Origin: Stutzerimonas kirkiae
GTDB taxonomy: Bacteria > Pseudomonadota > Gammaproteobacteria > Pseudomonadales > Pseudomonadaceae
Direction: 5' to 3'
DNA: 57,950 bases
NCBI RefSeq assembly: GCF_004327335.1
Contig: NZ_QJUO01000030.1
Location: forward strand, 1-57,950
Within the stretch, counting starts at the first letter, position 1. Every line of letters starts with the position of its first letter. A model generated the notes under the pieces. The model was not told the DNA's origin, searched no databases, and was given only the letters and a program-made list of their open reading frames with translations. Shown here piece by piece: positions 8,504 to 18,894 of the stretch. The translations under genes were made by a program, and so were the position numbers.

Positions 8504-9088
8504 TCACTGGGCCAGGGTCTGGCCGATACGCTGATCGCGGAAGACCCGGGTCAACGCATCGCTCATGACTTCGCTGATCAGCCGGGTGTTGGTCTGCTCG
8601 TTGGGCGCCATGCCGAAGCGCTGGTTCAGCGATGCGCCATAACGGCCACTGTAGCTGCGCCCGGCGTTCTGCACCTCGACCCGGTAGGTCGCACTGATAT
8701 CGGCCTCGGTCACGTACAGGCCTTCCTTGGGCGACTGGTATTTCAACTCGGCCAGGGTCAGGGTCAACTGCGGTGCGTTGTAGGCATTCGGCGTAGGCGT
8801 GAAGCCCAGCAGGCGCACCGCGGCCTCGACCTGCTCCTGCAACCTGGGCAGGACCTTCGCGGCGGGCACCACGATGGCGCTGGTCTCGGGATAGAGGCCG
8901 CCACGGGTACCGAGGTTCGGCGACGGCCGGCCATCGACCACGCGCACCACCACAGGCTGGCCCTGGCCGACTGCCGCAATGCTTTCATTGAGTTTCGGCT
9001 GAGGGTCCAGTTGCTGCGGACTGTGCGCGCAACCGGCCAGCACCAGAACGGATGCGGCGATGAAACCCGACAACAGACGCTGGAACAT
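8504..9088 (-). CDS. YajG-family lipoprotein
   Basis: The 194-residue lipoprotein begins MFQRLLSGFIAASVLVLAGC, with lipobox VLAGC, so Cys20 is the lipid anchor. The mature part (QPVVVRVVDGRPSPNLGTRGG and later LKYQSPKEGLYVTEADISATYRV) matches the YajG family of outer-membrane-associated lipoproteins of unknown function. The start at 9088 has a good GGGAG site; the upstream ATG at 9142 would bury the signal peptide and was rejected. It has no obvious operon partner. Confidence 0.8.
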   Translation of the reverse strand: MFQRLLSGFIAASVLVLAGCAHSPQQLDPQPKLNESIAAVGQGQPVVVRVVDGRPSPNLGTRGGLYPETSAIVVPAAKVLPRLQEQVEAAVRLLGFTPTPNAYNAPQLTLTLAELKYQSPKEGLYVTEADISATYRVEVQNAGRSYSGRYGASLNQRFGMAPNEQTNTRLISEVMSDALTRVFRDQRIGQTLAQ

Positions 9089-9392
9089 GCTGCTTTCTCC
9101 CGGTAATGAATCCAAGGGCCGCAGTATATCCAGAGCCGCCATGGCCGCCCAGCCATCACCGGATATGCTTGGGCCGAAAAGAACGCTGGACGGTCCAGAA
9201 TGCCGGCGGTGCCCGGGTGATTTGCCATAGGGTGCGCGATGCGCACCAGGGATAGCGAAGGCGGGCGCTAAGGTGCGCTACGCAGCAGCGCTGCTACCCA
9301 CCGCGACACTTGCTCGTTGACGCGACAGTAGCGCCTGACAACGATCGAATGCCGCTATGGGTTCACACCGCGGGACCGGCGTTGCCCTCGGC
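9089..9392. other. Intergenic region with small inverted repeats
   Basis: This 304-bp gap has no supported gene. It contains a perfect 7-bp hairpin GGTGCGC-GAT-GCGCACC (9231-9247), of the same type as the GTGCGC-CAT-GCGCAC next to the repeat at 34743, and a faint trace of a family-A arm (AACGCTGGACGG, about 9182-9193). The YajG-like gene's promoter should lie next to 9088. Confidence 0.5.
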
Positions 9393-10880
9393 TCAGACGA
9401 TTTCCAGCCGCTGGCTGGATTGCGCACTGACTTCGCGGTAGACCTGCGCATCGTCGCGCAGTGCCGCCTCGCGCGCCGGGAAGATCTCGGCCAGCTTGGC
9501 CGTCCAGGCCTCGCTGCGTGCCTGCTCGGGGAAGCAGCGCTCGATCAGCTCGAGCATGATCGACACTGTGACCGATGCACCCGGCGAAGCGCCCAGCAGG
9601 GCGGCGATACTGCCATCACCGGCGGCGACCAGTTCGGTGCCGAACTGCAGTACGCCGCCTTTCTTGGCGTCCTTCTTGATGATCTGCACGCGCTGCCCGG
9701 CGATCTCCAGGCGCCAGTCCTCGTCCTTCGCCTCGGGATAGAAGGCGCGCAACGACGCCAGGCGCTCGGCCATGGACTGGCGTACTTCCTTGATCAGGTA
9801 GCGCGTCAGGTCCATGTTGTCACGGGCGACGGCCAGCATCGGCCCTATATTGGCGGGACGTATGGACAAGGGCAGGTCGAGGATCGAGCCCTGCTTGAGG
9901 AACTTGGTGGTGAAACCGGCATAGGGCCCGAACAGCAGGGACTTCTTGCCATCGACGACACGGGTGTCGAGGTGCGGCACCGACATCGGCGGAGCCCCCA
10001 CCGCCGCCATGCTGTAGACCTTGGCCTGGTGCTGGCTGACGACCTCGGGGTTGTCGCAACGCAGCCACTGGCCACTGACCGGGAAGCCACCGTAGCCCTT
10101 GCCCTCCTCGATACCGGAAAGTTGCAGCAGGGGCAGCGCGGCACCACCAGCGCCGAGGAAGACGAAGCCGGCCTCCAGCTTGCGCACGCTGCCGTCGCGG
10201 GTATTGCGTGCTTCGATCGCCCAGCCGCTGCCCTTGCGCTCGAGGCCCGCGACCTTGTGGTTATAGGAAATCCTGACGCCTTCGCGCGTCCCCAGGTAAT
10301 CCAGCAATTGATTGGTCAGGGCACCGAAGTTGACATCTGTGCCATTCAGCGCACGGGTGGCGGCGATCGGCTCGTCGGTATCGCGCCCGGGCATCATCAG
10401 CGGCATCCATTCAGCCAGCACCTGGCGGTCTTCCGAGTAGACCATGTCGGCAAAGGCGTGGTGCTGGGTCAGCACGTCGAAACGCTTCTTCAGGTAGCCG
10501 ATGTCCTTGGGGCCACGAACGAAGCTGAGGTGCGGCACGGAATTGATGAAGGAGCGCGGAGAGCCGAAACCGGGCTGGCCGGTCATGTAGGCCCAGAACT
10601 GCTTGGACACCTCGAACTGGGTGTTGATGTTCACCGCCTTCTTGATGTCGATCGAGCCGTCCTTGCCTTCCGGCGTGTAGTTCAGCTCGCAAAGCCCGGC
10701 GTGACCGGTGCCGGCGTTGTTCCAGGGGTTGGAACTCTCGGATGCTCCAGCCTCCCGCAATTCGACGATTTCCAGCCTGACGTCGGGGTTCAGTTCCTTG
10801 AGCAGCACAGCCAGAGTTGCGCTCATGATGCCGGCCCCAACCAACACCACATCCACTGCTTCGCTTTCGTGTTGCGTCAT
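9393..10880 (-). CDS. mqo: Malate:quinone oxidoreductase
   Basis: This 495-residue FAD enzyme oxidises malate to oxaloacetate and passes electrons to quinone at the inner membrane. The N terminus has the dinucleotide fold [20 protein letters not shown], followed by the Mqo hallmarks [20 protein letters not shown] and [19 protein letters not shown], and the C-terminal [20 protein letters not shown]. The length is normal for the family. I chose ATG 10880, which has a GGAGA site 8 bases upstream; the open frame extends further upstream to 11105 but without family similarity. A PA4642-family gene follows upstream on the same strand, as in other Pseudomonas genomes. Confidence 0.95.
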   Translation of the reverse strand: MTQHESEAVDVVLVGAGIMSATLAVLLKELNPDVRLEIVELREAGASESSNPWNNAGTGHAGLCELNYTPEGKDGSIDIKKAVNINTQFEVSKQFWAYMTGQPGFGSPRSFINSVPHLSFVRGPKDIGYLKKRFDVLTQHHAFADMVYSEDRQVLAEWMPLMMPGRDTDEPIAATRALNGTDVNFGALTNQLLDYLGTREGVRISYNHKVAGLERKGSGWAIEARNTRDGSVRKLEAGFVFLGAGGAALPLLQLSGIEEGKGYGGFPVSGQWLRCDNPEVVSQHQAKVYSMAAVGAPPMSVPHLDTRVVDGKKSLLFGPYAGFTTKFLKQGSILDLPLSIRPANIGPMLAVARDNMDLTRYLIKEVRQSMAERLASLRAFYPEAKDEDWRLEIAGQRVQIIKKDAKKGGVLQFGTELVAAGDGSIAALLGASPGASVTVSIMLELIERCFPEQARSEAWTAKLAEIFPAREAALRDDAQVYREVSAQSSQRLEIV

Positions 10881-11165
10881 CAACGCGTTCTCCAGAATCA
10901 CAGCATTAACTGTCATGACCGCAGTACGCGGACACGTGAAACCCACCAGCCAGACGACTCCGGCGAAGGCCGCCATGGTCGCTGCTCGGGACCTTGCGCC
11001 CGAGGGCCGGTTGGAAACTCCGGCCAACTGTGGAAGGCCGGCTTTTGGCCCCCTTCCTTCCGCTACCTGCTGTCCGGAGCGCGCCTGGCGGCTCTCGGCA
11101 GACAATCGGTAACGGCTGAATCCGTTTTGTGCGGCGCAAACGCCGCAATGTCCGAAACCAAGCGG

Positions 11166-11453
11166 TCAGGCGCGCGCCTTCTCGATCAGTTCGATATAGG
11201 GCTGGGCCTGGGGCTGGTCGGCCACCAGTGCGACGAAGTCATTGCCCTGGGCATCCCGGGCACCGAGGTCATGGCCGGCCTCGACGAAGAAGGCAATGAA
11301 ACGCTCGAAATCGTCCAGGCGCAGGCCACGGTATGCCTTGACCAGCTTGTGCAGGGACGGCGGGGTATCGTCGGCCGGCTCGGGGCCGAGGAAAAGCTTG
11401 ACCCACTCGTCCGAGATTTCGTCACCGATTACCTGCTTCTTGTCTTTGCGCAT
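11166..11453 (-). CDS. PA4642-family conserved protein
   Basis: The protein is 95 residues, acidic and soluble: MRKDKKQVIGDEISDEWVKL, then LHKLVKAYRGLRLDDFERFI and FVEAGHDLGARDAQGNDFV. It matches my recollection of the small PA4642 family found beside mqoB in pseudomonads. Its function is unknown. No signal peptide or membrane segment is seen. It lies 285 bp upstream of mqo on the same strand, with a GCGGCG-CAAA-CGCCGC hairpin in between that could terminate it. Confidence 0.75.
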   Translation of the reverse strand: MRKDKKQVIGDEISDEWVKLFLGPEPADDTPPSLHKLVKAYRGLRLDDFERFIAFFVEAGHDLGARDAQGNDFVALVADQPQAQPYIELIEKARA

Positions 11454-11637
11454 GTTGCCACCGGACCTACGGACACTTACGGGGGCGGCAGTTTACTCCT
11501 CGCAGGCAGCATGCTCAACGCGCCAGGCCAGGTTGCGACCAAGGTCGTACATACGAGGCGCGGACATGGACGGGAGAAATCAAAAGGCGGAAAGTAACAA
11601 GGCATTTCCATCGTCATTTCGACCCGGGAGGGCCTGC

Positions 11638-13344
11638 ATGAAGTTGCCGCCGCTGTTCGCCGCATGGCGTCAAACCTTGAACATGGGTTACAACGCCCGG
11701 TCACTGCGCGGCGACATCAGCGCTGGCCTGACGGTGGGAATCATCGCCATCCCCCTGGCCATGGCGCTGGCCATCGCCGTCGGTGTGCCGCCGCAACACG
11801 GCCTCTATACCATCCTGGTCGCCGCGCCGCTGATTGCGCTCACCGGCGGATCGCGCTTCAACGTCTCCGGTCCGACCGCGGCCTTCGTCGTCATCCTGCT
11901 GCCGATCACCCAGCAATACGGTATCGGCGGCCTGCTGCTGTGCACCATGATGGCCGGCCTGATCCTGATCGTGCTCGGCCTGCTGCGGGCCGGCAAGCTG
12001 ATCGGCTTCATCCCCTACCCGGTCACGCTCGGCTTCACCGCCGGCATCGGCATCGTCATCGCCACCCTGCAGGTCAAGGACGCGCTGGGGCTGCAACTGG
12101 ACGGCCAGCCGCAGAACTACGTGGAAGGCATCTCCATGCTGGCGAGCGCGCTGCCCACCGCCCACCTGGGCGATGCCCTGGTCGCCATCGCTTGCCTCGC
12201 GGTACTGATCGTCTGGCCACGCTGGGTGCCCAGGGTGCCCGGCCATCTGGTGGCGCTGGCGGTGGGCGCGCTGCTGGGCTGGCTGCTGGAGAGCAACGGG
12301 CTGGCAGTGGCCACCCTGGGCGAGCGTTTCAGCTATGAGGTCGATGGCGTCTCCCATCCCGGCATCCCGCCGTTCCTGCCGGACTTCGCCTGGCCCTGGC
12401 AATTGCCCGGCGCCGATGGGCAACCGCTGCAACTGTCCTATGAACTGCTGCACCAGTTGATGGGGCCGGCCTTCGCCATCGCCATGCTCGGCGCCATCGA
12501 GTCGCTGCTGTGCGCGGTGGTCGCCGATGGCATGACCGGCGCCAGCCACGACCCCAATGCCGAACTGCTCGGCCAGGGGCTCGGCAACCTGGTGGCGCCG
12601 CTGTTCGGCGGTATCACCGCCACCGCGGCCATCGCCCGCAGCGCCGCCAACGTACGGGCGGGCGCCTTCTCGCCGCTGGCGGCGATCATCCACGCCGGGG
12701 TGGTGCTGCTGGCCATGCTCTGGCTGGCGCCGCTGTTCAGCTACCTGCCAATGGCGGCCCTGGCGGCGCTGCTGCTGATGGTGGCGTGGAACATGAGCGA
12801 AGCGCCGCATGTGTTGCGCACGCTGCGTATCGCGCCACGCAACGATGTACTGGTGCTGCTGACCTGCCTGTCGCTGACCGTGCTGTTCGACATGGTGCTG
12901 GCGGTGGGCGTCGGCCTGCTGCTGGCGGCCGGCCTGTTCATCAAGCGCATGAGCGACCTGACCGGCACGTCAGGCCTGTCGCGCATCCAGGCACGGCAGA
13001 TGCAGGAATTGCCCGCGCATGTCGCGGCTTATGCGATACGTGGCCCGCTGTTTTTCGGCGCGGCGGAAAAGGCACTGGGCGTGCTGCGCCGCTTCAATCC
13101 GGATGTGAAGGTGGTGATCGTCGACATGAGCGCGGTGCCGATGCTGGACATGACCGCCCTGGCGGCCTTCGAAAGCGTGCTGCATGACTACCAGCGCCAG
13201 GGGGTGGCCCTGATCCTGTCGGGCTGCAATGCCCAGATACGCCTGAAACTGCGCCACGCTCTCGGGCAGGGCCATCGCCCTCATCATGCCCGGGACCTCA
13301 ACCAGGCGCGCAGCAAGGCTGTCGGCCTGCTGGCCGAGGCGTGA
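11638..13344 (+). CDS. SulP-family anion transporter (DauA-like) with STAS domain
   Basis: This 568-residue inner-membrane transporter has an N-terminal amphipathic start, many hydrophobic helices from about residue 25 to 430 and the SulP signature region PPQHGLYTILVAAPLIALTG. A C-terminal STAS domain at about 455-555 includes VVIVDMSAVPMLDMTAL. SulP proteins carry sulfate, bicarbonate or dicarboxylates; this sequence resembles the DauA/YchM group but the substrate cannot be fixed. Start ATG 11638 has a strong GGGAGGG site. It is monocistronic and followed by a family-A hairpin. Confidence 0.87.
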   Translation: MKLPPLFAAWRQTLNMGYNARSLRGDISAGLTVGIIAIPLAMALAIAVGVPPQHGLYTILVAAPLIALTGGSRFNVSGPTAAFVVILLPITQQYGIGGLLLCTMMAGLILIVLGLLRAGKLIGFIPYPVTLGFTAGIGIVIATLQVKDALGLQLDGQPQNYVEGISMLASALPTAHLGDALVAIACLAVLIVWPRWVPRVPGHLVALAVGALLGWLLESNGLAVATLGERFSYEVDGVSHPGIPPFLPDFAWPWQLPGADGQPLQLSYELLHQLMGPAFAIAMLGAIESLLCAVVADGMTGASHDPNAELLGQGLGNLVAPLFGGITATAAIARSAANVRAGAFSPLAAIIHAGVVLLAMLWLAPLFSYLPMAALAALLLMVAWNMSEAPHVLRTLRIAPRNDVLVLLTCLSLTVLFDMVLAVGVGLLLAAGLFIKRMSDLTGTSGLSRIQARQMQELPAHVAAYAIRGPLFFGAAEKALGVLRRFNPDVKVVIVDMSAVPMLDMTALAAFESVLHDYQRQGVALILSGCNAQIRLKLRHALGQGHRPHHARDLNQARSKAVGLLAEA

Positions 13345-13397
13345 CCCCGGCGCGGCCCGGCGTCACGCCTGCGCATCCGCCACACGCGCGATGCGCG

Positions 13398-13450
13398 GAG
13401 CGCTGGACGAAAATGGCAGGTAGCCGATGTTTTCGTCCAGTGCCTTTATC
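13398..13450. repeat. Compact family-A hairpin between convergent genes
   Basis: Left arm GAGCGCTGGACGAAAAT and right arm TTTTCGTCCAGTGCCTTTAT form a stem with a short loop. It lies between the SulP gene (plus) and the OmpA-family gene (minus), so it could act as a bidirectional terminator. Confidence 0.7.
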
Positions 13451-13495
13451 CGATCCGCTTGCCAGCGGATAGCGACATAGCGCGAGCGCCCCGCG

Positions 13496-14149
13496 TTACA
13501 GCGGGCGCAGGTTGATTTCCACGCGGCGGTTCTGCGCACGCCCCTCCACCGAGGCATTGCTGGCGATCGGCTGGCTGGAAGAGGCGCCGTAGGAGGAGAT
13601 GCGGCTGGCCGCTACGCCGTTGGCAGACAGGTAGGAAGCCACGCTCTGGGCGCGACGGGTGGAGAGGTCCTGGTTGAGCTGCGCGGAACCCGTGCTGTCG
13701 GTATGGCCGACGATGTCCACGCCGTTCTTGTCGAACTCCTTGAACACCAGTACCAGGGAGTTCAGGGTCGGGTAGAAGCTGCTGGAAATGTCCGCCGAAT
13801 TGCTGGCGAAGGTGATATTGCCCGGCATGATCAGGGTCAGGTTGTCGCCATTGCGCTGCACCTGCACGCCGGTGCCCTGCAACGTCTGGCGCAGCTTGGC
13901 TTCCTGGGTGTCGACATAGTAGCCATAGCCCCCCGCCGCAGCCCCGGCGACCGCGGCGCCGATCAGGGCGCCCTTGGCACGGTCCTTCTTGCTCGAGGTG
14001 GCAGCGCCGATCACCGCGCCGGTGGCGGCACCGATACCGCCATAGACGCCCGCCTTGCCAGCCTGCTGCTCGCCGGTATAGGGATTCGAGGTACAGCCTG
14101 CAAGCAACGCGACACTGACGGCCAGGGCAGTCAAGCTCAGCTTCTTCAT
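13496..14149 (-). CDS. OmpA-family lipoprotein with glycine-zipper segment
   Basis: The 217-residue protein begins MKKLSLTALAVSVALLAGCT, with lipobox LLAGC. A glycine-rich hydrophobic segment follows at about residues 32-75 (GGIGAATGAVIGAA, GALIGAAVAGAAAGG). The C-terminal OmpA domain, from about residue 95 on, includes VDIVGHTDSTGSAQLNQDLS and GRAQNRRVEINLRPL, the peptidoglycan-binding signature. It probably tethers the outer membrane to the wall, like YiaD-type proteins. Start 14149 has an AAGGA site; ATG 14164 is upstream but weaker. Confidence 0.88.
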   Translation of the reverse strand: MKKLSLTALAVSVALLAGCTSNPYTGEQQAGKAGVYGGIGAATGAVIGAATSSKKDRAKGALIGAAVAGAAAGGYGYYVDTQEAKLRQTLQGTGVQVQRNGDNLTLIMPGNITFASNSADISSSFYPTLNSLVLVFKEFDKNGVDIVGHTDSTGSAQLNQDLSTRRAQSVASYLSANGVAASRISSYGASSSQPIASNASVEGRAQNRRVEINLRPL

Positions 14150-14331
14150 ATGATTTTCCTTCATCTACTTCTATTGGCAGGCACGGCGCTCGCCACACCT
14201 GCAAGGCGCCTCAAGATTAACACCAGAGCGCCCGGGGGAAAGTGGCCGAGCGGAAACACGCTGTGCGAAAGACTGCGCCTGAAATCGGGAGTTCACTCAG
14301 GCACAGGCGACGATGCCGGCCTTCTGGATGA

Positions 14332-15210
<879 letters not shown>

Positions 15211-15308
15211 ACCGCCCCAACCTCGGCACTGGAGCGGCGGGCAATGCTTCGCCCCGCTGGCGTCTTGCATTACACTGGCGGCGGACTTTCCCAGAACTCA
15301 ACGATGAG

Positions 15309-16733
15309 ATGACCGTGCTCAAGGCACTCAAGAAGATTTTCAGCCATAACGCGGCGCCACAGCCAGCCACCCAAGCCGCAGCGGATGCGGCGCCAGCCAT
15401 CCCCGCCAGGGAGCAGGAAACGCCGGCAAGAGCGGAACGCCCCAGCGCAAGGCAACCCGAAAGAGCGGAGAAAAGCCGCCACCCACGCCCGAAGAAGGAC
15501 AAGGCGCCGGCAGTTCCCGCCTGGAAGCGCGAGGACTTCCAGGTCGAGGCTGCGGAAGGCAAGACCCGCTTCCATGACTTCCAGCTCTCGGACAGCCTGA
15601 TGCATGCCATCCATGACCTGGGCTTCCCCTATTGCACACCGATCCAGGCGCAGGTGCTGGGCTACACCCTGAAGGGTCGCGATGCCATTGGCCGTGCCCA
15701 GACCGGCACCGGCAAGACCGCCGCCTTCCTCATCTCCACCATCACCCAGTTGCAACAGACGCCGCCGCCGGCGGAGCGCTACATGGGCGAACCGCGTGCG
15801 CTGATCATCGCACCGACCCGTGAACTGGTGGTGCAGATCGCCAAGGATGCCGCTGACCTGACCAAATACACCGGTCTCAACGTCATGAGCTTCGTCGGTG
15901 GCATGGACTTCGACAAACAGCTCAAGGCCCTCGAATCGCGCTTTTGCGACATTCTGGTGGCCACGCCGGGCCGTCTGCTGGACTTCAACCAGCGCGGCGA
16001 GGTGCACCTGGACATGGTCGAGGTGATGGTGCTGGACGAAGCCGACCGCATGCTCGACATGGGCTTCATCCCGCAGGTGCGCCAGATCATCCGCCAGACC
16101 CCGCCGAAATCCGAGCGCCAGACCCTGCTGTTCTCCGCCACCTTTACCGAAGATGTGATGAACCTGGCCAAGCAGTGGACCACCGATCCGGCGATCGTCG
16201 AGATCGAGCCGGAGAACGTCGCCAGCGATACCGTGGAGCAGCATGTCTATGCCGTCGCATCCAGCGACAAGTACAAGCTGCTGTACAACCTGATCGACCA
16301 GAACGACTGGACCCGCGTGATGGTCTTCGCCAATCGCAAGGACGAAGTACGCCGCATCGAAGAGCGCCTGACCCGCGACGGCATCAGCGCCGCGCAGATG
16401 TCCGGCGACGTGCCGCAGCACAAGCGCATCAAGGTGCTGGAAGGCTTCCGCGAAGGCAAGATCCGCGTGCTGGTGGCCACCGACGTGGCGGGCCGGGGCA
16501 TCCATGTCGATGCCATCAGCCATGTGATCAACTTCACCCTGCCGGAAGACCCGGACGACTACGTGCACCGCATCGGTCGTACCGGACGCGCCGGCAGCAG
16601 CGGCACCTCGATCAGCTTCGCCGGCGAGGACGACGCCTTCGCCCTGCCGCCGATCGAGGAACTCATCGGGCGCAAGATCCACTGCGAAATGCCGCCCGCC
16701 GAACTGCTCGCCGCCGTCCCACGCCGCGCCTGA
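15309..16733 (+). CDS. rhlB: DEAD-box ATP-dependent RNA helicase, RhlB type
   Basis: The protein is 474 residues. A low-complexity basic N-terminal extension of about 75 residues precedes the helicase core: Q-motif [10 protein letters not shown], Walker A AQTGTGKT at about 128-135, PTREL, DEAD at about 242-245, SAT, and the C-terminal [12 protein letters not shown]. RhlB remodels RNA with the degradosome, and the Pseudomonas form carries such an N-terminal extension. I start at ATG 15309; the open frame reaches back into the esterase gene but has no similarity there. The gene ends 80 bp before a family-B repeat. Confidence 0.87.
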   Translation: MTVLKALKKIFSHNAAPQPATQAAADAAPAIPAREQETPARAERPSARQPERAEKSRHPRPKKDKAPAVPAWKREDFQVEAAEGKTRFHDFQLSDSLMHAIHDLGFPYCTPIQAQVLGYTLKGRDAIGRAQTGTGKTAAFLISTITQLQQTPPPAERYMGEPRALIIAPTRELVVQIAKDAADLTKYTGLNVMSFVGGMDFDKQLKALESRFCDILVATPGRLLDFNQRGEVHLDMVEVMVLDEADRMLDMGFIPQVRQIIRQTPPKSERQTLLFSATFTEDVMNLAKQWTTDPAIVEIEPENVASDTVEQHVYAVASSDKYKLLYNLIDQNDWTRVMVFANRKDEVRRIEERLTRDGISAAQMSGDVPQHKRIKVLEGFREGKIRVLVATDVAGRGIHVDAISHVINFTLPEDPDDYVHRIGRTGRAGSSGTSISFAGEDDAFALPPIEELIGRKIHCEMPPAELLAAVPRRA

Positions 16734-16812
16734 GCCACGCTTGCAGCGCGGTTCTTAGAACCAGGCCTTGCAAGGTCTTTGCAGAATGAATCGCGGGGAC
16801 GCGAAGCTGCAT

Positions 16813-16975
16813 TTCCCCCTCCCCTCGCGGGAGAGGGCCGGGGAGAGGGGGCTGCCGCCAGGCAGTCCGGGCCATCGCAACAGCGCCCTGGCGGGCGCTA
16901 CCCACTCTTGATCCAAAGCGCCCTGGCGGGCGCTCCCCCTCTTCCCCACCCCTTTCTCCCGCAAGGGGAGAAGGG
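16813..16975. repeat. Family-B repeat with an internal tandem duplication
   Basis: Outer arms CCCTCGCGGGAGAGGGCCGG (left) and CTCCCGCAAGGGGAGAAGGG (right). Inside, the unit GCGCCCTGGCGGGCGCT occurs twice (about 16885-16901 and 16918-16934). An inverted copy with only one inner unit is at 37175-37298. It fills the middle of the 336-bp gap 16734-17069, which has no supported gene, and lies between convergent rhlB and dioxygenase genes. Confidence 0.75.
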
Positions 16976-17069
16976 AGCCTGTAGCGCGCCAGGCCCAAGC
17001 CATACGCTTGAGACACCCAGCAACGGCTTCTCTCCGCAAGTGGTACAAACATGTTGAAAGGCATGGTTC

Positions 17070-17960
17070 TCAGAACGGTCGTCCACCGCCGAGACTGATG
17101 CGTTGCAAGCGCCGCTGCTGGTCTTCCGGGAAACCGTTGCGGGCGTGCAACGTGGCCTGGTTGTCCCACCAGAGGATATCGCCCACCCGCCAATGGTGCG
17201 TATAGGTCAGCTCCGGCCGCGCCAGGTGCTCGCGCAGGCGGGCGATCAGCGCCGCGCCGCGCGCGGGATCGTAGCCGGGGATTTCCACTTCGGTGTGCGC
17301 ACTGAGGAACAGCAGGCGCCGCCCGCTCTCGGGATGAGTGCGCACCAGCGGGTGCTCGCTACCCTGCACTGGCTCGATATCCGGTGTGCGGTAGCGATGG
17401 AAGGCGCCGCCATAGCCGCCGTTCTGGCGGATACGCACGAAGGGGTTGTAGGTGATCAGTCGTAGCCCGTCGATTTCCTCGCGCGTGGCCGCATCGAGAC
17501 TGTCATAGGCCAGTGCCAGATTGGTGAACAGGGTTTCCCCGCCACTGCCGGGCACTTGCAGCGCCTGCAGGAAGGAGCTGGCCGAGGGCGCCGGCGTCCA
17601 CTGGTGGTCGATATGCGCCGCCAGCGGCGCATTGCCCAGTTCGCCATCCTCGGAATTGGCCACCTTGACGATCTCCGGCGCCTTGCCGTCGGCCCCCGAG
17701 GACAGCACCGGCACGTCCACCGGCGGCTGGAACACCGGGCCGAACAGCGTCACGAAGTCCAGGTACTGGCGATCCGTCGGCGACTGCCCACGGAACAGCA
17801 GGACATGGTGCTCACGCAGCCCCTGGCGCAGCGCCAGCACCTGCTGCGGCGACGGCGGCTGGCGCAGGTCCAGCCCATGCACCTCGGCGCCCAGCGGCGC
17901 ATCCAGGGCGGTGATACGGAATTCATCGGCCACGACAGTGGCCCTTGCGGTCTGGCTCAT
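17070..17960 (-). CDS. TauD/TfdA-family Fe(II)/2-oxoglutarate dioxygenase
   Basis: This 296-residue enzyme has the iron-binding facial triad His116-x-Asp118 (in AAHIDHQWT) and His272 (WDNQATLHAR), and Arg287 in RRLQRISLGG is placed to bind 2-oxoglutarate. Family members hydroxylate the carbon next to sulfur or oxygen in sulfonates, sulfate esters or chlorophenoxy acids, releasing sulfite, sulfate or phenol. It lies 15 bp downstream of atsK on the same strand and is probably cotranscribed, but it is clearly divergent from AtsK, so a different substrate range is likely. Confidence 0.82.
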   Translation of the reverse strand: MSQTARATVVADEFRITALDAPLGAEVHGLDLRQPPSPQQVLALRQGLREHHVLLFRGQSPTDRQYLDFVTLFGPVFQPPVDVPVLSSGADGKAPEIVKVANSEDGELGNAPLAAHIDHQWTPAPSASSFLQALQVPGSGGETLFTNLALAYDSLDAATREEIDGLRLITYNPFVRIRQNGGYGGAFHRYRTPDIEPVQGSEHPLVRTHPESGRRLLFLSAHTEVEIPGYDPARGAALIARLREHLARPELTYTHHWRVGDILWWDNQATLHARNGFPEDQQRRLQRISLGGGRPF

Positions 17961-17975
17961 GGAAAGGCTCCGGGT

Positions 17976-18875
17976 TCATTGATGACGCAGGGTCTGGCTG
18001 CGGCGGCCGTCGACGGCCACCGGCACTTCTCCCGCGAGGGTCACGCGGCGGACCACGCGGGGCTGGTCGCCGTAGTCGTCGACGGCGTAATGCTGGGTGG
18101 CGCGGTTGTCCCAGATCGCCACGTCGCCGGCCTGCCAGCGCCAGCGCACGCTGTTTTCCAGGCGGGTGACGTAGCCTTGCAACAGCTCGAACAGCGCTTG
18201 CGAGTCGCGCTTCGACAGCCCCTTGAAGCGTTTGACGAAATGCCCCAGCAACAGGCTGCGCTCGCCGCTGAGCGGGTGCACCCGTACCACCGGGTGTTCG
18301 GTTTCATAGACCGAGGCGACGAATACCTTGCGGAATTCGGCCAGGCGCGCGGGATCGACATTGGGCTTGTACCCGGCGTAGTCGTATTCGTTGCTGTGGA
18401 TGGCCCAGAGGCTGTCGGCCAGTTCGCGCAATTCCGCCGGCAGGTCGGTATAGGCCGTGGCGGCGTTGGCCCAGACAGTGTCGCCGCCGGCGGCGGGCGC
18501 CACCACGCTGCGCAGGATGGAGGCCTTGGGGTAGGCGTCGACGAAGGTCACGTCGGTGTGCCAGGAGTTGGCGCGGCGCTCGCCGTCCAGCTCCAGCAGG
18601 TAGCGGGTGCCCTCGCGCACCGGTACGGTGGGGTGTGCCACCGGCTCGCCGAGCAGCTTGGCGAACGCCTCCTGGCCCTGGTCGTCGAGCTGCGACTGGC
18701 CACGGAAGAACACCACCTTGTAGTCCAGCAGCGCCTGCTGGATGGCCTCGACGGTGGCGGCGTCGAGCTGGCCGGACAGGCGCACGCCACGGACTTCGGC
18801 ACCGATGCGTCCGGAGATGGGATGGATGTCCAGCAGCGCGGGCTGAACCGGAGAAGCGACAGCGGATTCGCTCAT
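17976..18875 (-). CDS. atsK: Alkylsulfatase AtsK-like Fe(II)/2-oxoglutarate dioxygenase
   Basis: The 299-residue protein has motifs I recognise from P. putida AtsK: GRIGAEVRGVRLSG, RANSWHTDVTFVDAYPKAS, YETEHPVVRVHP and the C-terminal DVAIWDNRATQHYAVDDYG. Iron ligands are His106, Asp108 and His262; Arg276/277 should bind 2-oxoglutarate. AtsK oxidises the carbon bearing the sulfate of medium-chain alkyl sulfates, giving aldehyde plus sulfate. It lies 19 bp after the TonB receptor gene and 15 bp before a second dioxygenase gene, consistent with one sulfur-starvation operon. Confidence 0.85.
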   Translation of the reverse strand: MSESAVASPVQPALLDIHPISGRIGAEVRGVRLSGQLDAATVEAIQQALLDYKVVFFRGQSQLDDQGQEAFAKLLGEPVAHPTVPVREGTRYLLELDGERRANSWHTDVTFVDAYPKASILRSVVAPAAGGDTVWANAATAYTDLPAELRELADSLWAIHSNEYDYAGYKPNVDPARLAEFRKVFVASVYETEHPVVRVHPLSGERSLLLGHFVKRFKGLSKRDSQALFELLQGYVTRLENSVRWRWQAGDVAIWDNRATQHYAVDDYGDQPRVVRRVTLAGEVPVAVDGRRSQTLRHQ

Positions 18876-18894
18876 GGCAGTTTCCTTACAGGTT